Positions 13,486 to 26,578 of a stretch of 64,000 nucleotides of DNA are shown piece by piece; position 1 is the first letter of the stretch; every line of letters starts with the position of its first letter. Made by a program: the position numbers and the translations under genes. The notes beneath the pieces are model-generated. The model was not told the DNA's origin. It saw only the letters and a program-made list of their open reading frames with translations, and made no database searches. The DNA is taken from contig CAXKVF010000074.1 in the NCBI GenBank assembly GCA_964057225.1, positions 310,001-374,000 on the forward strand. The letters are read 5' to 3'. The stretch is from Auanema rhodensis (taxonomy: Eukaryota; Nematoda; Chromadorea; Rhabditida; Rhabditidae).

Positions 13486-14960
13486 GAAGAGATGCGGTTT
13501 TCAAAATTAGATTCCCCATGTCCATATTAGTCTAAAAACAAATTTTTATTGATATTGGTGCATGGTAACCATGACTTTGAAATTTACGTGAACTTTAATT
13601 TATGCTAATTAAATGTACACGTGATGTGCACTTGGTATGTAACTCGCTTCACGTGAAAGATAAAGAGATGCGGTTTTCAAAATTGGATTCCCCATGTCCA
13701 TATTAGTCTAAAAACAAATTTTTATTGATATTGCTTCATGGTAACCATGACTTTGAAATTTACGTGAACTTTAATTTATGCTAATTAAATGTACACGTGA
13801 TGTGCACTTGGTATGTAACTCGCTTCACGTGAAAGATAAAGAGATGCGGTTTTCAAAATTAGATTCCCCATGTCCATATTAGTCTAAAAACAAATTTTTA
13901 TTGATATTGGTGCATGGTAACCATGACTTTGAAATTTACGTGAACTTTAATTTATGCTAATTAAATGTACACGTGATGTGCACTTGGTATGTAACTCGCT
14001 TCACGTGAAAGATGAAGAGATGCGGTTTTCAAAATTAGATTCCCCATGTCCATATTAGTCTAAAAACAAATTTTTATTGATATTGGTGCATGGTAACCAT
14101 GACTTTGAAATTTACGTGAACTTTAATTTATGCTAATTAAATGTACACGTGATGTGCACTTGGTATGTAACTCGCTTCACGTGAAAGATAAAGAGATGCG
14201 GTTTTCAAAATTAGATTCCCCATGTCCATATTAGTCTAAAAACAAATTTTTATTGATATTGCTTCATGGTAACCATGACTTTGAAATTTACGTGAACTTT
14301 AATTTATGCTAATTAAATGTACACGTGATGTGCACTTGGTATGTAACTCGCTTCACGTGAAAGATAAAGAGATGCGGTTTTCAAAATTAGATTCCCCATG
14401 TCCATATTAGTCTAAAAACAAATTTTTATTGATATTGGTGCATGGTAACCATGACTTTGAAATTTACGTGAACTTTAATTTATGCTAATTAAATGTACAC
14501 GTGATGTGCACTTGGTATGTAACTCGCTTCACGTGAAAGATAAAGAGATGCGGTTTTCAAAATTAGATTCCCCATGTCCATATTAGTCTAAAAACAAATT
14601 TTTATTGATATTGGTGCATGGTAACCATGACTTTGAAATTTACGTGAACTTTAATTTATGCTAATTAAATGTACACGTGATTTGCACTTGGTATGTAACT
14701 CGCTTCACGTGAAAGATGAAGAGATGCGGTTTTCAAAATTAGATTCCCCATGTCCATATTAGTCTGAAAACAAATTTTTATTGATATTGGTGCATGGTAA
14801 CCATGACTTTGAAATTTACGTGAACTTTAATTTATGCTAATTAAATGTACACGTGATGTGCACTTGGTATGTAACTCGCTTCACGTGAAAGATAAAGAGA
14901 TGCGGTTTTCAAAATTATATTCCCCATGTCCATATTAGTCTAAAAACAAATTTTTATTGA
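13486..14960 (+). repeat. Alternating G110/A110 block with GCTTC monomers
   Basis: Monomers at 13729 and 14257 begin TTGCTTCATG (G6C, G8T). Singletons are A133G (AATTGGATTC) at 13553, G74T (GATTTGCAC) with A159G or equivalent (GTCTGAAAAC) at 14609, and G134T (ATTATATTCC) at 14785. G110 monomers occur at 13377, 13905 and 14609. This block leads into the 13-monomer duplication. Confidence 0.85.
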
Positions 14961-17249
14961 TATTGGTGCATGGTAACCATGACTTTGAAATTTACGTGAA
15001 CTTTAATTTATGCTAATTAAATGTACACGTGATGTGCACTTGGTATGTAACTCGCTTCACGTGAAAGATAAAGAGATGCGGTTTTCAAAATTAGATTCCC
15101 CATGTCCATATTAGGCTAAAAACAAATTTTTATTGATATTGGTGCATGGTAACCATGACTTTGAAATTTACGTGAACTTTAATTTATGCTAATTAAATGT
15201 ACACGTGATGTGCACTTGGTATGTAACTCGCTTCACGTGAAAGATAAAGAGATGCGGTTTTCAAAATTAGATTCCCCATGTCCATATTAGTCTAAAAACA
15301 AATTTTTATTGATATTGGTGCATGGTAACCATGACTTTGAAATTTACGTGAACTTTAATTTATGATAATTAAATGTACACGTGATGTGCACTTGGTATGT
15401 AACTCGCTTCACGTGAAAGATAAAGAGATGCGGTTTTCAAAATTAGATTCCCCATGTCCATATTAGTCTTAAAAACAAATTTTTATTGATATTGGTGCAT
15501 GGTAACCATGACTTTGAAATTTACGTGAACTTTAATTTATGCTAATTAAATGTACACGTGATGTGCACTTGGTATGTAACTCGCTTCACGTGAAAGATGA
15601 AGAGATGCGGTTTTCAAAATTAGATTCCCCATGTCCATATTAGTCTAAAAACAAATTTTTATTGATATTGGTGCATGGTAACCATGACTTTGAAATTTAC
15701 GTGAACTTTAATTTATGCTAATTAAATGTACACGTGATGTGCACTTGGTATGTAACTCGCTTCACGTGAAAGATAAAGAGATGCGGTTTTCAAAATTAGA
15801 TTCCCCATGTCCATATTAGTCTAAAAACAAATTTTTATTGATATTGGTGCATGGTAACCATGACTTTGAAATTTACGTGAACTTTAATTTATGCTAATTA
15901 AATGTACACGTGATGTGCACTTGGTATGTAACTCGCTTCACGTGAAAGATAAAGAGATGCGGTTTTCAAAATTAGATTCCCCATGTCCATATTAGTCTAA
16001 AAACAAATTTTTATTGATATTGGTGCATGGTAACCATGACTTTGAAATTTACGTGAACTTTAATTTATGCTAATTAAATGTACACGTGATGTGCACTTGA
16101 TATGTAACTCGCTTCACGTGAAAGATGAAGAGATGCGGTTTTCAAAATTAGATTCCCCATGTCCATATTAGTCTAAAAACAAATTTTTATTGATATTGGT
16201 GCATGGTAACCATGACTTTGAAATTTACGTGAACTTTAATTTATGCTAATTAAATGTACACGTGATGTGCACTTGGTATGTAACTCGCTTCACGTGAAAG
16301 ATAAAGAGATGCGGTTTTCAAAATTAGATTCCCCATGTCCATATTAGTCTAAAAACAAATTTTTATTGATATTGGTGCATGGTAACCATGACTTTGAAAT
16401 TTACGTGAACTTTAATTTATGCTAATTAAATGTACACGTGATGTGCACTTGGTATGTAACTCGCTTCACGTGAAAGATAAAGAGATGCGGTTTTCAAAAT
16501 TAGATTCCCCATGTCCATATTAGTCTAAAAACAAATTTTTATTGATATTGGTGCATGGTAACCATGACTTTGAAATTTACGTGAACTTTAATTTATGCTA
16601 ATTAAATGTACACGTGATGTGCACTTGGTATGTAACTCGCTTCACGTGAAAGATGAAGAGATGCGGTTTTCAAAATTAGATTCCCCATGTCCATATTAGT
16701 CTGAAAACAAATTTTTATTGATATTGGTGCATGGTAACCATGACTTTGAAATTTACGTGAACTTTAATTTATGCTAATTAAATGTACACGTGATGTGCAC
16801 TTGGTATGTAACTCGCTTCACGTGAAAGATAAAGAGATGCGGTTTTCAAAATTAGATTCCCCATGTCCATATTAGTCTAAAAACAAATTTTTATTGATAT
16901 TGGTGCATGGTAACCATGACTTTGAAATTTACGTGAACTTTAATTTATGCTAATTAAATGTACACGTGATGTGCACTTGGTATGTAACTCGCTTCACGTG
17001 AAAGATGAAGAGATGCGGTTTTCAAAATTAGATTCCCCATGTCCATATTAGTCTAAAAACAAATTTTTATTGATATTGCTTCATGGTAACCATGACTTTG
17101 AAATTTACGTGAACTTTAATTTATGCTAATTAAATGTACACGTGATGTGCACTTGGTATGTAACTCGCTTCACGTGAAAGATAAAGAGATGCGGTTTTCA
17201 AAATTAGATTCCCCATGTCCATATTAGTCTAAAAACAAATTTTTATTGA
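14961..17249 (+). repeat. 13-monomer duplication, copy 1 (2289 bp)
   Basis: The ordered markers are TTAGGCTAAA (monomer 14961), TGATAATT plus a 1-bp insertion (15313), G83A giving CTTGATATG (16018), GTCTGAAAAC (16546) and GCTTC (17074). They reappear 5281 bp downstream at 20242-22530. Matching extends from about 14919 to 17358. The length of 2289 is 13 x 176 plus the inserted base. Confidence 0.88.
15313..15489 (+). repeat. 177-bp monomer with 1-bp insertion
   Basis: An extra T lies near 15470 (GTCTTAAAAAC instead of GTCTAAAAAC), with C53A (TATGATAATT). This is the first phase shift in the array. The only other 177-bp monomer, at 20594-20770, has both changes, so the two are copies of one mutated ancestor rather than independent insertions. 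Confidence 0.93.
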
Positions 17250-17953
17250 TATTGGTGCATGGTAACCATGACTTTGAAATTTACGTGAACTTTAATTTAT
17301 GCTAATTAAATGTACACGTGATGTGCACTTGGTATGTAACTCGCTTCACGTGAAAGATGAAGAGATGCGGTTTTCAAAATTAGATTCCCCATGTCCATAT
17401 TAGTCTGAAAACAAATTTTTATTGATATTGGTGCATGGTAACCATGACTTTGAAATTTACGTGAACTTTAATTTATGCTAATTAAATGTACACGTGATGT
17501 GCACTTGGTATGTAACTCGCTTCACGTGAAAGATAAAGAGATGCGGTTTTCAAAATTAGATTCCCCATGTCCATATTAGTCTAAAAACAAATTTTTATTG
17601 ATATTGGTGCATGGTAACCATGACTTTGAAATTTACGTGAACTTTAATTTATGCTAATTAAATGTACACGTGATGTGCACTTGGTATGTAACTCGCTTCA
17701 CGTGAAAGATGAAGAGATGCGGTTTTCAAAATTAGATTCCCCATGTCCATATTAGTCTAAAAACAAATTTTTATTGATATTGCTTCATGGTAACCATGAC
17801 TTTGAAATTTACGTGAACTTTAATTTATGCTAATTAAATGTACACGTGATGTGCACTTGGTATGTAACTCGCTTCACGTGAAAGATAAAGAGATGCGGTT
17901 TTCAAAATTAGATTCCCCATGTCCATATTAGTCTAAAAACAAATTTTTATTGA
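16546..17953 (+). repeat. Two tandem 4-monomer units (704 bp each)
   Basis: The order is G110 with GTCTGAAAAC, plain, G110, GCTTC. It occurs at 16546-17249 and again at 17250-17953. The second repeat is absent from the downstream 13-monomer copy, where 22531 has GTCTGAAAAC on an A110 background. The doubling, or its loss, is therefore specific to this copy. Confidence 0.82.
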
Positions 17954-20241
17954 TATTGGTGCATGGTAACCATGACTTTGAAATTTACGTGAACTTTAAT
18001 TTATGCTAATTAAATGTACACGTGATGTGCACTTGGTATGTAACTCGCTTCACGTGAAAGATAAAGAGATGCGGTTTTCAAAATTAGATTCCCCATGTCC
18101 ATATTAGTCTAAAAACAAATTTTTATTGATATTGGTGCATGGTAACCATGACTTTGAAATTTACGTGAACCTTAATTTATGCTAATTAAATGTACACGTG
18201 ATGTGCACTTGGTATGTAACTCGCTTCACGTGAAAGATAAAGAGATGCGGTTTTCAAAATTAGATTCCCCATGTCCATATTAGTCTAAAAACAAATTTTT
18301 ATTGATATTGGTGCATGGTAACCATGACTTTGAAATTTACGTGAACTTTAATTTATGCTAATTAAATGTACACGTGATGTGCACTTGGTATGTAACTCGC
18401 TTCACGTGAAAGATGAAGAGATGCGGTTTTCAAAATTAGATTCCCCATGTCCATATTAGTCTGAAAACAAATTTTTATTGATATTGGTGCATGGTAACCA
18501 TGACTTTGAAATTTACGTGAACTTTAATTTATGCTAATTAAATGTACACGTGATGTGCACTTGGTATGTAACTCGCTTCACGTGAAAGATAAAGAGATGC
18601 GGTTTTCAAAATTAGATTCCCCATGTCCATATTAGTCTAAAAACAAATTTTTATTGATATTGGTTCATGGTAACCATGACTTTGAAATTTACGTGAACTT
18701 TAATTTATGCTAATTAAATGTACACGTGATGTGCACTTGGTATGTAACTCGCTTCACGTGAAAGATAAAGAGATGCGGTTTTCAAAATTAGATTCCCCAT
18801 GTCCATATTAGTCTAAAAACAAATTTTTATTGATATTGGTGCATGGTAACCATGACTTTGAAATTTACGTGAACTTTAATTTATGCTAATTAAATGTACA
18901 CGTGATGTGCACTTGGTATGTAACTCGCTTCACGTGAAAGATGAAGAGATGCGGTTTTCAAAATTAGATTCCCCATGTCCATATTAGTCTAAAAACAAAT
19001 TTTTATTGATATTGGTGCATGGTAACCATGATTTTGAAATTTACGTGAACTTTAATTTATGCTAATTAAATGTACACGTGATGTGCACTTGGTATGTAAC
19101 TCGCTTCACGTGAAAGATAAAGAGATGCGGTTTTCAAAATTAGATTCCCCATGTCCATATTAGTCTAAAAACAAATTTTTATTGATATTGGTGCATGGTA
19201 ACCATGACTTTGAAATTTACGTGAACTTTAATTTATGCTAATTAAATGTACACGTGATGTGCACTTGGTATGTAACTCGCTTCACGTGAAAGATAAAGAG
19301 ATGCGGTTTTCAAAATTAGATTCCCCATGTCCATATTAGTCTAAAAACAAATTTTTATTGATATTGGTGCATGGTAACCATGACTTTGAAACTTACGTGA
19401 ACTTTAATTTATGCTAATTAAATGTACACGTGATGTGCACTTGGTATGTAACTCGCTTCACGTGAAAGATAAAGAGATGCGGTTTTCAAAATTAGATTCC
19501 CCATGTCCATATTAGTCTAAAAACAAATTTTTATTGATATTGGTTCATGGTAACCATGACTTTGAAATTTACGTGAACTTTAATTTATGCTAATTAAATG
19601 TACACGTGATGTGCACTTGGTATGTAACTCGCTTCACGTGAAAGATGAAGAGATGCGGTTTTCAAAATTAGATTCCCCATGTCCATATTAGTCTAAAAAC
19701 AAATTTTTATTGATATTGGTGCATGGTAACCATGACTTTGAAATTTACGTGAACTTTAATTTATGCTAATTAAATGTACACGTGATGTGCACTTGGTATG
19801 TAACTCGCTTCACGTGAAAGATAAAGAGATGCGGTTTTCAAAATTAGATTCCCCATGTCCATATTAGTCTAAAAACAAATTTTTATTGATATTGGTGCAT
19901 GGTAACCATGACTTTGAAATTTACGTGAACTTTAATTTATGCTAATTAAATGTACACGTGATGTGCACTTGGTATGTAACTCGCTTCACGTGAAAGATAA
20001 AGAGATGCGGTTTTCAAAATTAGATTCCCCATGTCCATATTAGTCTAAAAACAAATTTTTATTGATATTGGTTCATGGTAACCATGACTTTGAAATTTAC
20101 GTGAACTTTAATTTATGCTAATTAAATGTACACGTGATGTGCACTTGGTATGTAACTCGCTTCACGTGAAAGATAAAGAGATGCGGTTTTCAAAATTAGA
20201 TTCCCCATGTCCATATTAGTCTAAAAACAAATTTTTATTGA
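17954..20241 (+). repeat. Block between the 13-monomer copies
   Basis: Thirteen mostly plain monomers. Singletons are GAACCTTAATT at 18130, C23T (ATGATTTTG) at 19010 and T32C or equivalent (GAAACTTACG) at 19362. TTCATGG starts are at 18658, 19538 and 20066; G110 is at 18306, 18834 and 19538. I saw no internal tandem unit. Confidence 0.82.
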
Positions 20242-22530
20242 TATTGGTGCATGGTAACCATGACTTTGAAATTTACGTGAACTTTAATTTATGCTAATTA
20301 AATGTACACGTGATGTGCACTTGGTATGTAACTCGCTTCACGTGAAAGATAAAGAGATGCGGTTTTCAAAATTAGATTCCCCATGTCCATATTAGGCTAA
20401 AAACAAATTTTTATTGATATTGGTGCATGGTAACCATGACTTTGAAATTTACGTGAACTTTAATTTATGCTAATTAAATGTACACGTGATGTGCACTTGG
20501 TATGTAACTCGCTTCACGTGAACGATAAAGAGATGCGGTTTTCAAAATTAGATTCCCCATGTCCATATTAGTCTAAAAACAAATTTTTATTGATATTGGT
20601 GCATGGTAACCATGACTTTGAAATTTACGTGAACTTTAATTTATGATAATTAAATGTACACGTGATGTGCACTTGGTATGTAACTCGCTTCACGTGAAAG
20701 ATAAAGAGATGCGGTTTTCAAAATTAGATTCCCCATGTCCATATTAGTCTTAAAAACAAATTTTTATTGATATTGGTGCATGGTAACCATGACTTTGAAA
20801 TTTACGTGAACTTTAATTTATGCTAATTAAATGTACACGTGATGTGCACTTGGTATGTAACTCGCTTCACGTGAAAGATGAAGAGATGCGGTTTTCAAAA
20901 TTAGATTCCCCATGTCCATATTAGTCTAAAAACAAATTTTTATTGATATTGGTGCATGGTAACCATGACTTTGAAATTTACGTGAACTTTAATTTATGCT
21001 AATTAAATGTACACGTGATGTGCACTTGGTATGTAACTCGCTTCACGTGAAAGATAAAGAGATGCGGTTTTCAAAATTAGATTCCCCATGTCCATATTAG
21101 TCTAAAAACAAATTTTTATTGATATTGGTGCATGGTAACCATGACTTTGAAATTTACGTGAACTTTAATTTATGCTAATTAAATGTACACGTGATGTGCA
21201 CTTGGTATGTAACTCGCTTCACGTGAAAGATAAAGAGATGCGGTTTTCAAAATTAGATTCCCCATGTCCATATTAGTCTAAAAACAAATTTTTATTGATA
21301 TTGGTGCATGGTAACCATGACTTTGAAATTTACGTGAACTTTAATTTATGCTAATTAAATGTACACGTGATGTGCACTTGATATGTAACTCGCTTCACGT
21401 GAAAGATGAAGAGATGCGGTTTTCAAAATTAGATTCCCCATGTCCATATTAGTCTAAAAACAAATTTTTATTGATATTGGTGCATGGTAACCATGACTTT
21501 GAAATTTACGTGAACTTTAATTTATGCTAATTAAATGTACACGTGATGTGCACTTGGTATGTAACTCGCTTCACGTGAAAGATAAAGAGATGCGGTTTTC
21601 AAAATTAGATTCCCCATGTCCATATTAGTCTAAAAACAAATTTTTATTGATATTGGTGCATGGTAACCATGACTTTGAAATTTACGTGAACTTTAATTTA
21701 TGCTAATTAAATGTACACGTGATGTGCACTTGGTATGTAACTCGCTTCACGTGAAAGATAAAGAGATGCGGTTTTCAAAATTAGATTCCCCATGTCCATA
21801 TTAGTCTAAAAACAAATTTTTATTGATATTGGTGCATGGTAACCATGACTTTGAAATTTACGTGAACTTTAATTTATGCTAATTAAATGTACACGTGATG
21901 TGCACTTGGTATGTAACTCGCTTCACGTGAAAGATGAAGAGATGCGGTTTTCAAAATTAGATTCCCCATGTCCATATTAGTCTGAAAACAAATTTTTATT
22001 GATATTGGTGCATGGTAACCATGACTTTGAAATTTACGTGAACTTTAATTTATGCTAATTAAATGTACACGTGATGTGCACTTGGTATGTAACTCGCTTC
22101 ACGTGAAAGATAAAGAGATGCGGTTTTCAAAATTAGATTCCCCATGTCCATATTAGTCTAAAAACAAATTTTTATTGATATTGGTGCATGGTAACCATGA
22201 CTTTGAAATTTACGTGAACTTTAATTTATGCTAATTAAATGTACACGTGATGTGCACTTGGTATGTAACTCGCTTCACGTGAAAGATGAAGAGATGCGGT
22301 TTTCAAAATTAGATTCCCCATGTCCATATTAGTCTAAAAACAAATTTTTATTGATATTGCTTCATGGTAACCATGACTTTGAAATTTACGTGAACTTTAA
22401 TTTATGCTAATTAAATGTACACGTGATGTGCACTTGGTATGTAACTCGCTTCACGTGAAAGATAAAGAGATGCGGTTTTCAAAATTAGATTCCCCATGTC
22501 CATATTAGTCTAAAAACAAATTTTTATTGA
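20242..22530 (+). repeat. 13-monomer duplication, copy 2 (2289 bp)
   Basis: Same ordered markers as 14961-17249: TTAGGCTAAA at 20242, the 177-bp monomer at 20594, CTTGATATG at 21299, GTCTGAAAAC at 21827 and GCTTC at 22355. The one private difference I saw is A106C at 20523 (GTGAACGAT). Matching runs from about 20200 to 22639. Confidence 0.88.
20594..20770 (+). repeat. Second 177-bp monomer
   Basis: It has the same extra T (near 20751) and the same C53A as 15313-15489, exactly 30 monomers plus one base downstream. Confidence 0.93.
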
Positions 22531-23234
22531 TATTGGTGCATGGTAACCATGACTTTGAAATTTACGTGAACTTTAATTTATGCTAATTAAATGTACACGT
22601 GATGTGCACTTGGTATGTAACTCGCTTCACGTGAAAGATAAAGAGATGCGGTTTTCAAAATTAGATTCCCCATGTCCATATTAGTCTGAAAACAAATTTT
22701 TATTGATATTGGTTCATGGTAACCATGACTTTGAAATTTACGTGAACTTTAATTTATGCTAATTAAATGTACACGTGATGTGCACTTGGTATGTAACTCG
22801 CTTCACGTGAAAGATGAAGAGATGCGGTTTTCAAAATTAGATTCCCCATGTACATATTAGTCTAAAAACAAATTTTTATTGATATTGGTGCATGGTAACC
22901 ATGACTTTGAAATTTACGTGAACTTTAATTTATGCTAATTAAATGTACACGTGATGTGCACTTGGTATGTAACTCGCTTCACGTGAAAGATAAAGTGATG
23001 CGGTTTTCAAAATTAGATTCCCCATGTCCATATTAGTCTAAAAACAAATTTGTATTGATATTGGTTCATGGTAACCATGACTTTGAAATTTACGTGAACT
23101 TTAATTTATGCTAATTAATTGTACACGTGATGTGCACTTGGTATGTAACTCGCTTCACGTGAAAGATAAAGAGATACGGTTTTCAAAATTAGATTCCCCA
23201 TGTACATATTAGTCTAAAAACAAATTTTTATTGA
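22531..23234 (+). repeat. Transition into a new variant family
   Basis: Four monomers in which a new barcode set first appears together: C146A (ATGTACATATT) at 22707 and 23059, A114T (AAAGTGATG) and T170G (AAATTTGTATT) at 22883, A61T (TTAATTGTAC) and G118A (GATACGG) at 23059. Upstream of 22.7 kb I noticed none of these; downstream they dominate to about 41.5 kb. This looks like a sub-array boundary. Confidence 0.8.
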
Positions 23235-24290
23235 TATTGGTTCATGGTAACCATGACTTTGAAATTTACGTGAACTTTAATTTATGCTAATTAAATGTAC
23301 ACGTGATGTGCACTTGGTATGTAACTCGCTTCACGTGAAAGATAAAGAGATGCGGTTTTCAACATTAGATTCCCCATGTCCATATTAGTCTAAAAACAAA
23401 TTTTTATTGATATTGGTTCATGGTAACCATGACTTTGAAATTTACGTGAACTTTAATTTATGCTAATTAAATGTACACGTGATGTGCACTTGGTATGTAA
23501 CTCGCTTCACGTGAAAGATAAAGAAATGCGGTTTTCAAAATTAGATTCCCCATGTCCATATTAGTCTAAAAACAAATTTTTATTGATATTGGTTCATGGT
23601 AACCATGACTTTGAATTTTACGTGAACTTTAATTTATGCTAATTAATTGTACACGTGATGTGCACTTGGTATGTAACTCGCTTCACGTGAAAGATAAAGA
23701 GATGCGGTTTTCAAAATTAGATTCCCCATGTCCATATTAGTCTAAAAACAAATTTTTATTGATATTGGTGCATGGTAACCATGACTTTGAAATTTACGTG
23801 AACTTTAATTTATGCTAATTAAATGTACACGTGATGTGCACTTGGTATGTAACTCGCTTCACGTGAAAGATAAAGAGATACGGTTTTCAAAATTAGATTC
23901 CCCATGTCCATATTAGTCTAAAAACAGATTTTTATTGATATTGGTGCATGGTAACCATGACTTTGAAATTTACGTGAACTTTAATTTATGCTAATTAAAT
24001 GTACACGTGATGTGCACTTGGTATGTAACTCGCTTCACGTGAAAGATGAAGAGATGCGGTTTTCAAAATTAGATTCCCCATGTACATATTAGTCTAAAAA
24101 CAAATTTTTATTGATATTGGTGCATGGTAACCATGACTTTGAAATTTACGTGAACTTTAATTTATGCTAATTAAATGTACACGTGATGTGCACTTGGTAT
24201 GTAACTCGCTTCACGTGAAAGATAAAGTGATGCGGTTTTCAAAATTAGATTCCCCATGTCCATATTAGTCTAAAAACAAATTTGTATTGA
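23235..24290 (+). repeat. 6-monomer unit, distal copy (1056 bp)
   Basis: The order is A129C (CAACATTAG), G115A (GAAATGCGG), A30T with A61T, G118A with A164G (GATACGG, ACAGATTT), G110 with C146A, A114T with T170G. The same order is found in tandem at 28163-29218 and 29219-30274. This copy lacks the A130G (CAAAGTTAG) seen in the last monomer of the other two. Confidence 0.85.
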
Positions 24291-24466
24291 TATTGGTTCA
24301 TGGTAACCATGACTTTGAAATTTACGTGAACTTTAATTTATGCTAATTAATTGTACACGTGATGTGCACTTGGTATGTAACTCGCTTCACGTGAAAGATA
24401 AAGAGATACGGTTTTCAAAATTAGATTCCCCATGTCCATATTAGTCTAAAAACAAATTTTTATTGA

Positions 24467-25522
24467 TATTGGTTCATGGTAACCATGACTTTGAAATTTA
24501 CGTGAACTTTAATTTATGCTAATTAAATGTACACGTGATGTGCACTTGGTATGTAACTCGCTTCACGTGAAAGATAAAGTGATGCGGTTTTCAAAATTAG
24601 ATTCCCCATGTCCATATTAGTCTAAAAACAAATTTGTATTGATATTGGTTCATGGTAACCATGACTTTGAAATTTACGTGAACTTTAATTTATGCTAATT
24701 AAATGTACACGTGATGTGCACTTGGTATGTAACTCGCTTCACGTGAAAGATAAAGAGATACGGTTTTCAAAATTAGATTCCCCATGTCCATATTAGTCTA
24801 AAAACAAATTTGTATTGATATTGGTTCATGGTAACCATGACTTTGAAATTTACGTGAACTTTAATTTATGCTAATTAAATGTACACGTGATGTGCACTTG
24901 GTATGTAACTCGCTTCACGTGAAAGATAAAGAGATACGGTTTTCAAAATTAGATTCCCCATGTCCATATTAGTCTAAAAACAAATTTTTATTGATATTGG
25001 TTCATGGTAACCATGACTTTGAAATTTACGTGAACTTTAATTTATGCTAATTAAATGTACACGTGATGTGCACTTGGTATGTAACTCGCTTCACGTGAAA
25101 GATAAAGTGATGCGGTTTTCAAAATTAGATTCCCCATGTCCATATTAGTCTAAAAACAAATTTGTATTGATATTGGTTCATGGTAACCATGACTTTGAAA
25201 TTTACGTGAACTTTAATTTATGCTAATTAAATGTACACGTGATGTGCACTTGGTATGTAACTCGCTTCACGTGAAAGATAAAGAGATACGGTTTTCAAAA
25301 TTAGATTCCCCATGTCCATATTAGTCTAAAAACAAATTTGTATTGATATTGGTTCATGGTAACCATGACTTTGAAATTTACGTGAACTTTAATTTATGCT
25401 AATTAAATGTACACGTGATGTGCACTTGGTATGTAACTCGCTTCACGTGAAAGATAAAGAGATACGGTTTTCAAAATTAGATTCCCCATGTCCATATTAG
25501 TCTAAAAACAAATTTTTATTGA
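24467..25522 (+). repeat. Two tandem 3-monomer units (528 bp each)
   Basis: The order is A114T/T170G, G118A/T170G, G118A. It repeats at 24467-24994 and 24995-25522, all on the TTCATGG background. The pair recurs at 26579-27634. The single monomer at 24291-24466 before it has A61T and G118A. Confidence 0.85.
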
Positions 25523-26226
25523 TATTGGTTCATGGTAACCATGACTTTGAAATTTACGTGAACTTTAATTTATGCTAATTAAATGTACACGTGATGTGCA
25601 CTTGGTATGTAACTCGCTTCACGTGAAAGATAAAGAGATGCGGTTTTCAAAATTAGATTCCCCATGTCCATATTAGTCTAAAAACAAATTTGTATTGATA
25701 TTGGTTCATGGTAACCATGACTTTGAAATTTACGTGAACTTTAATTTATGCTAATTAAATGTACACGTGATGTGCACTTGGTATGTAACTCGCTTCACGT
25801 GAAAGATAAAGAGATGCGGTTTTCAAAATTAGATTCCCCATGTCCATATTAGTCTAAAAACAAATTTTTATTGATATTGGTTCATGGTAACCATGACTTT
25901 GAAATTTACGTGAACTTTAATTTATGCTAATTAAATGTACACGTGATGTGCACTTGGTATGTAACTCGCTTCACGTGAAAGATAAAGAGATGCGGTTTTC
26001 AAAATTAGATTCCCCATGTCCATATTAGTCTAAAAACAAATTTGTATTGATATTGGTTCATGGTAACCATGACTTTGAAATTTACGTGAACTTTAATTTA
26101 TGCTAATTAAATGTACACGTGATGTGCACTTGGTATGTAACTCGCTTCACGTGAAAGATAAAGAGATGCGGTTTTCAAAATTAGATTCCCCATGTCCATA
26201 TTAGTCTAAAAACAAATTTTTATTGA
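25523..26226 (+). repeat. Two tandem dimers (352 bp each)
   Basis: Monomers alternate T170G and T170 on an otherwise plain TTCATGG background: 25523 G, 25699 T, 25875 G, 26051 T. This is the shortest higher-order unit in this block and may have come from the neighbouring trimer by loss of the G118A monomer. Confidence 0.75.
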
Positions 26227-26578
26227 TATTGGTTCATGGTAACCATGACTTTGAAATTTACGTGAACTTTAATTTATGCTAATTAAATGTACACGTGATG
26301 TGCACTTGGTATGTAACTCGCTTCACGTGAAAGATAAAGAGATGCGGTTTTCAAAATTAGATTCCCCATGTACATATTAGTCTAAAAACAAATTTTTATT
26401 GATATTGGTTCATGGTAACCATGACTTTGAAATTTACGTGAACTTTAATTTATGCTAATTAAATGTACACGTGATGTGCACTTGGTATGTAACTCGCTTC
26501 ACGTGAAAGATAAAGAGATGCGGTTTTCAACATTAGATTCCCCATGTCCATATTAGTCTAAAAACAAATTTTTATTGA
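26227..26578 (+). repeat. Two single-marker monomers between repeat pairs
   Basis: The monomer at 26227 has C146A and the one at 26403 has A129C; both are TTCATGG type. They separate the dimers from the second set of trimers. Confidence 0.8.
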
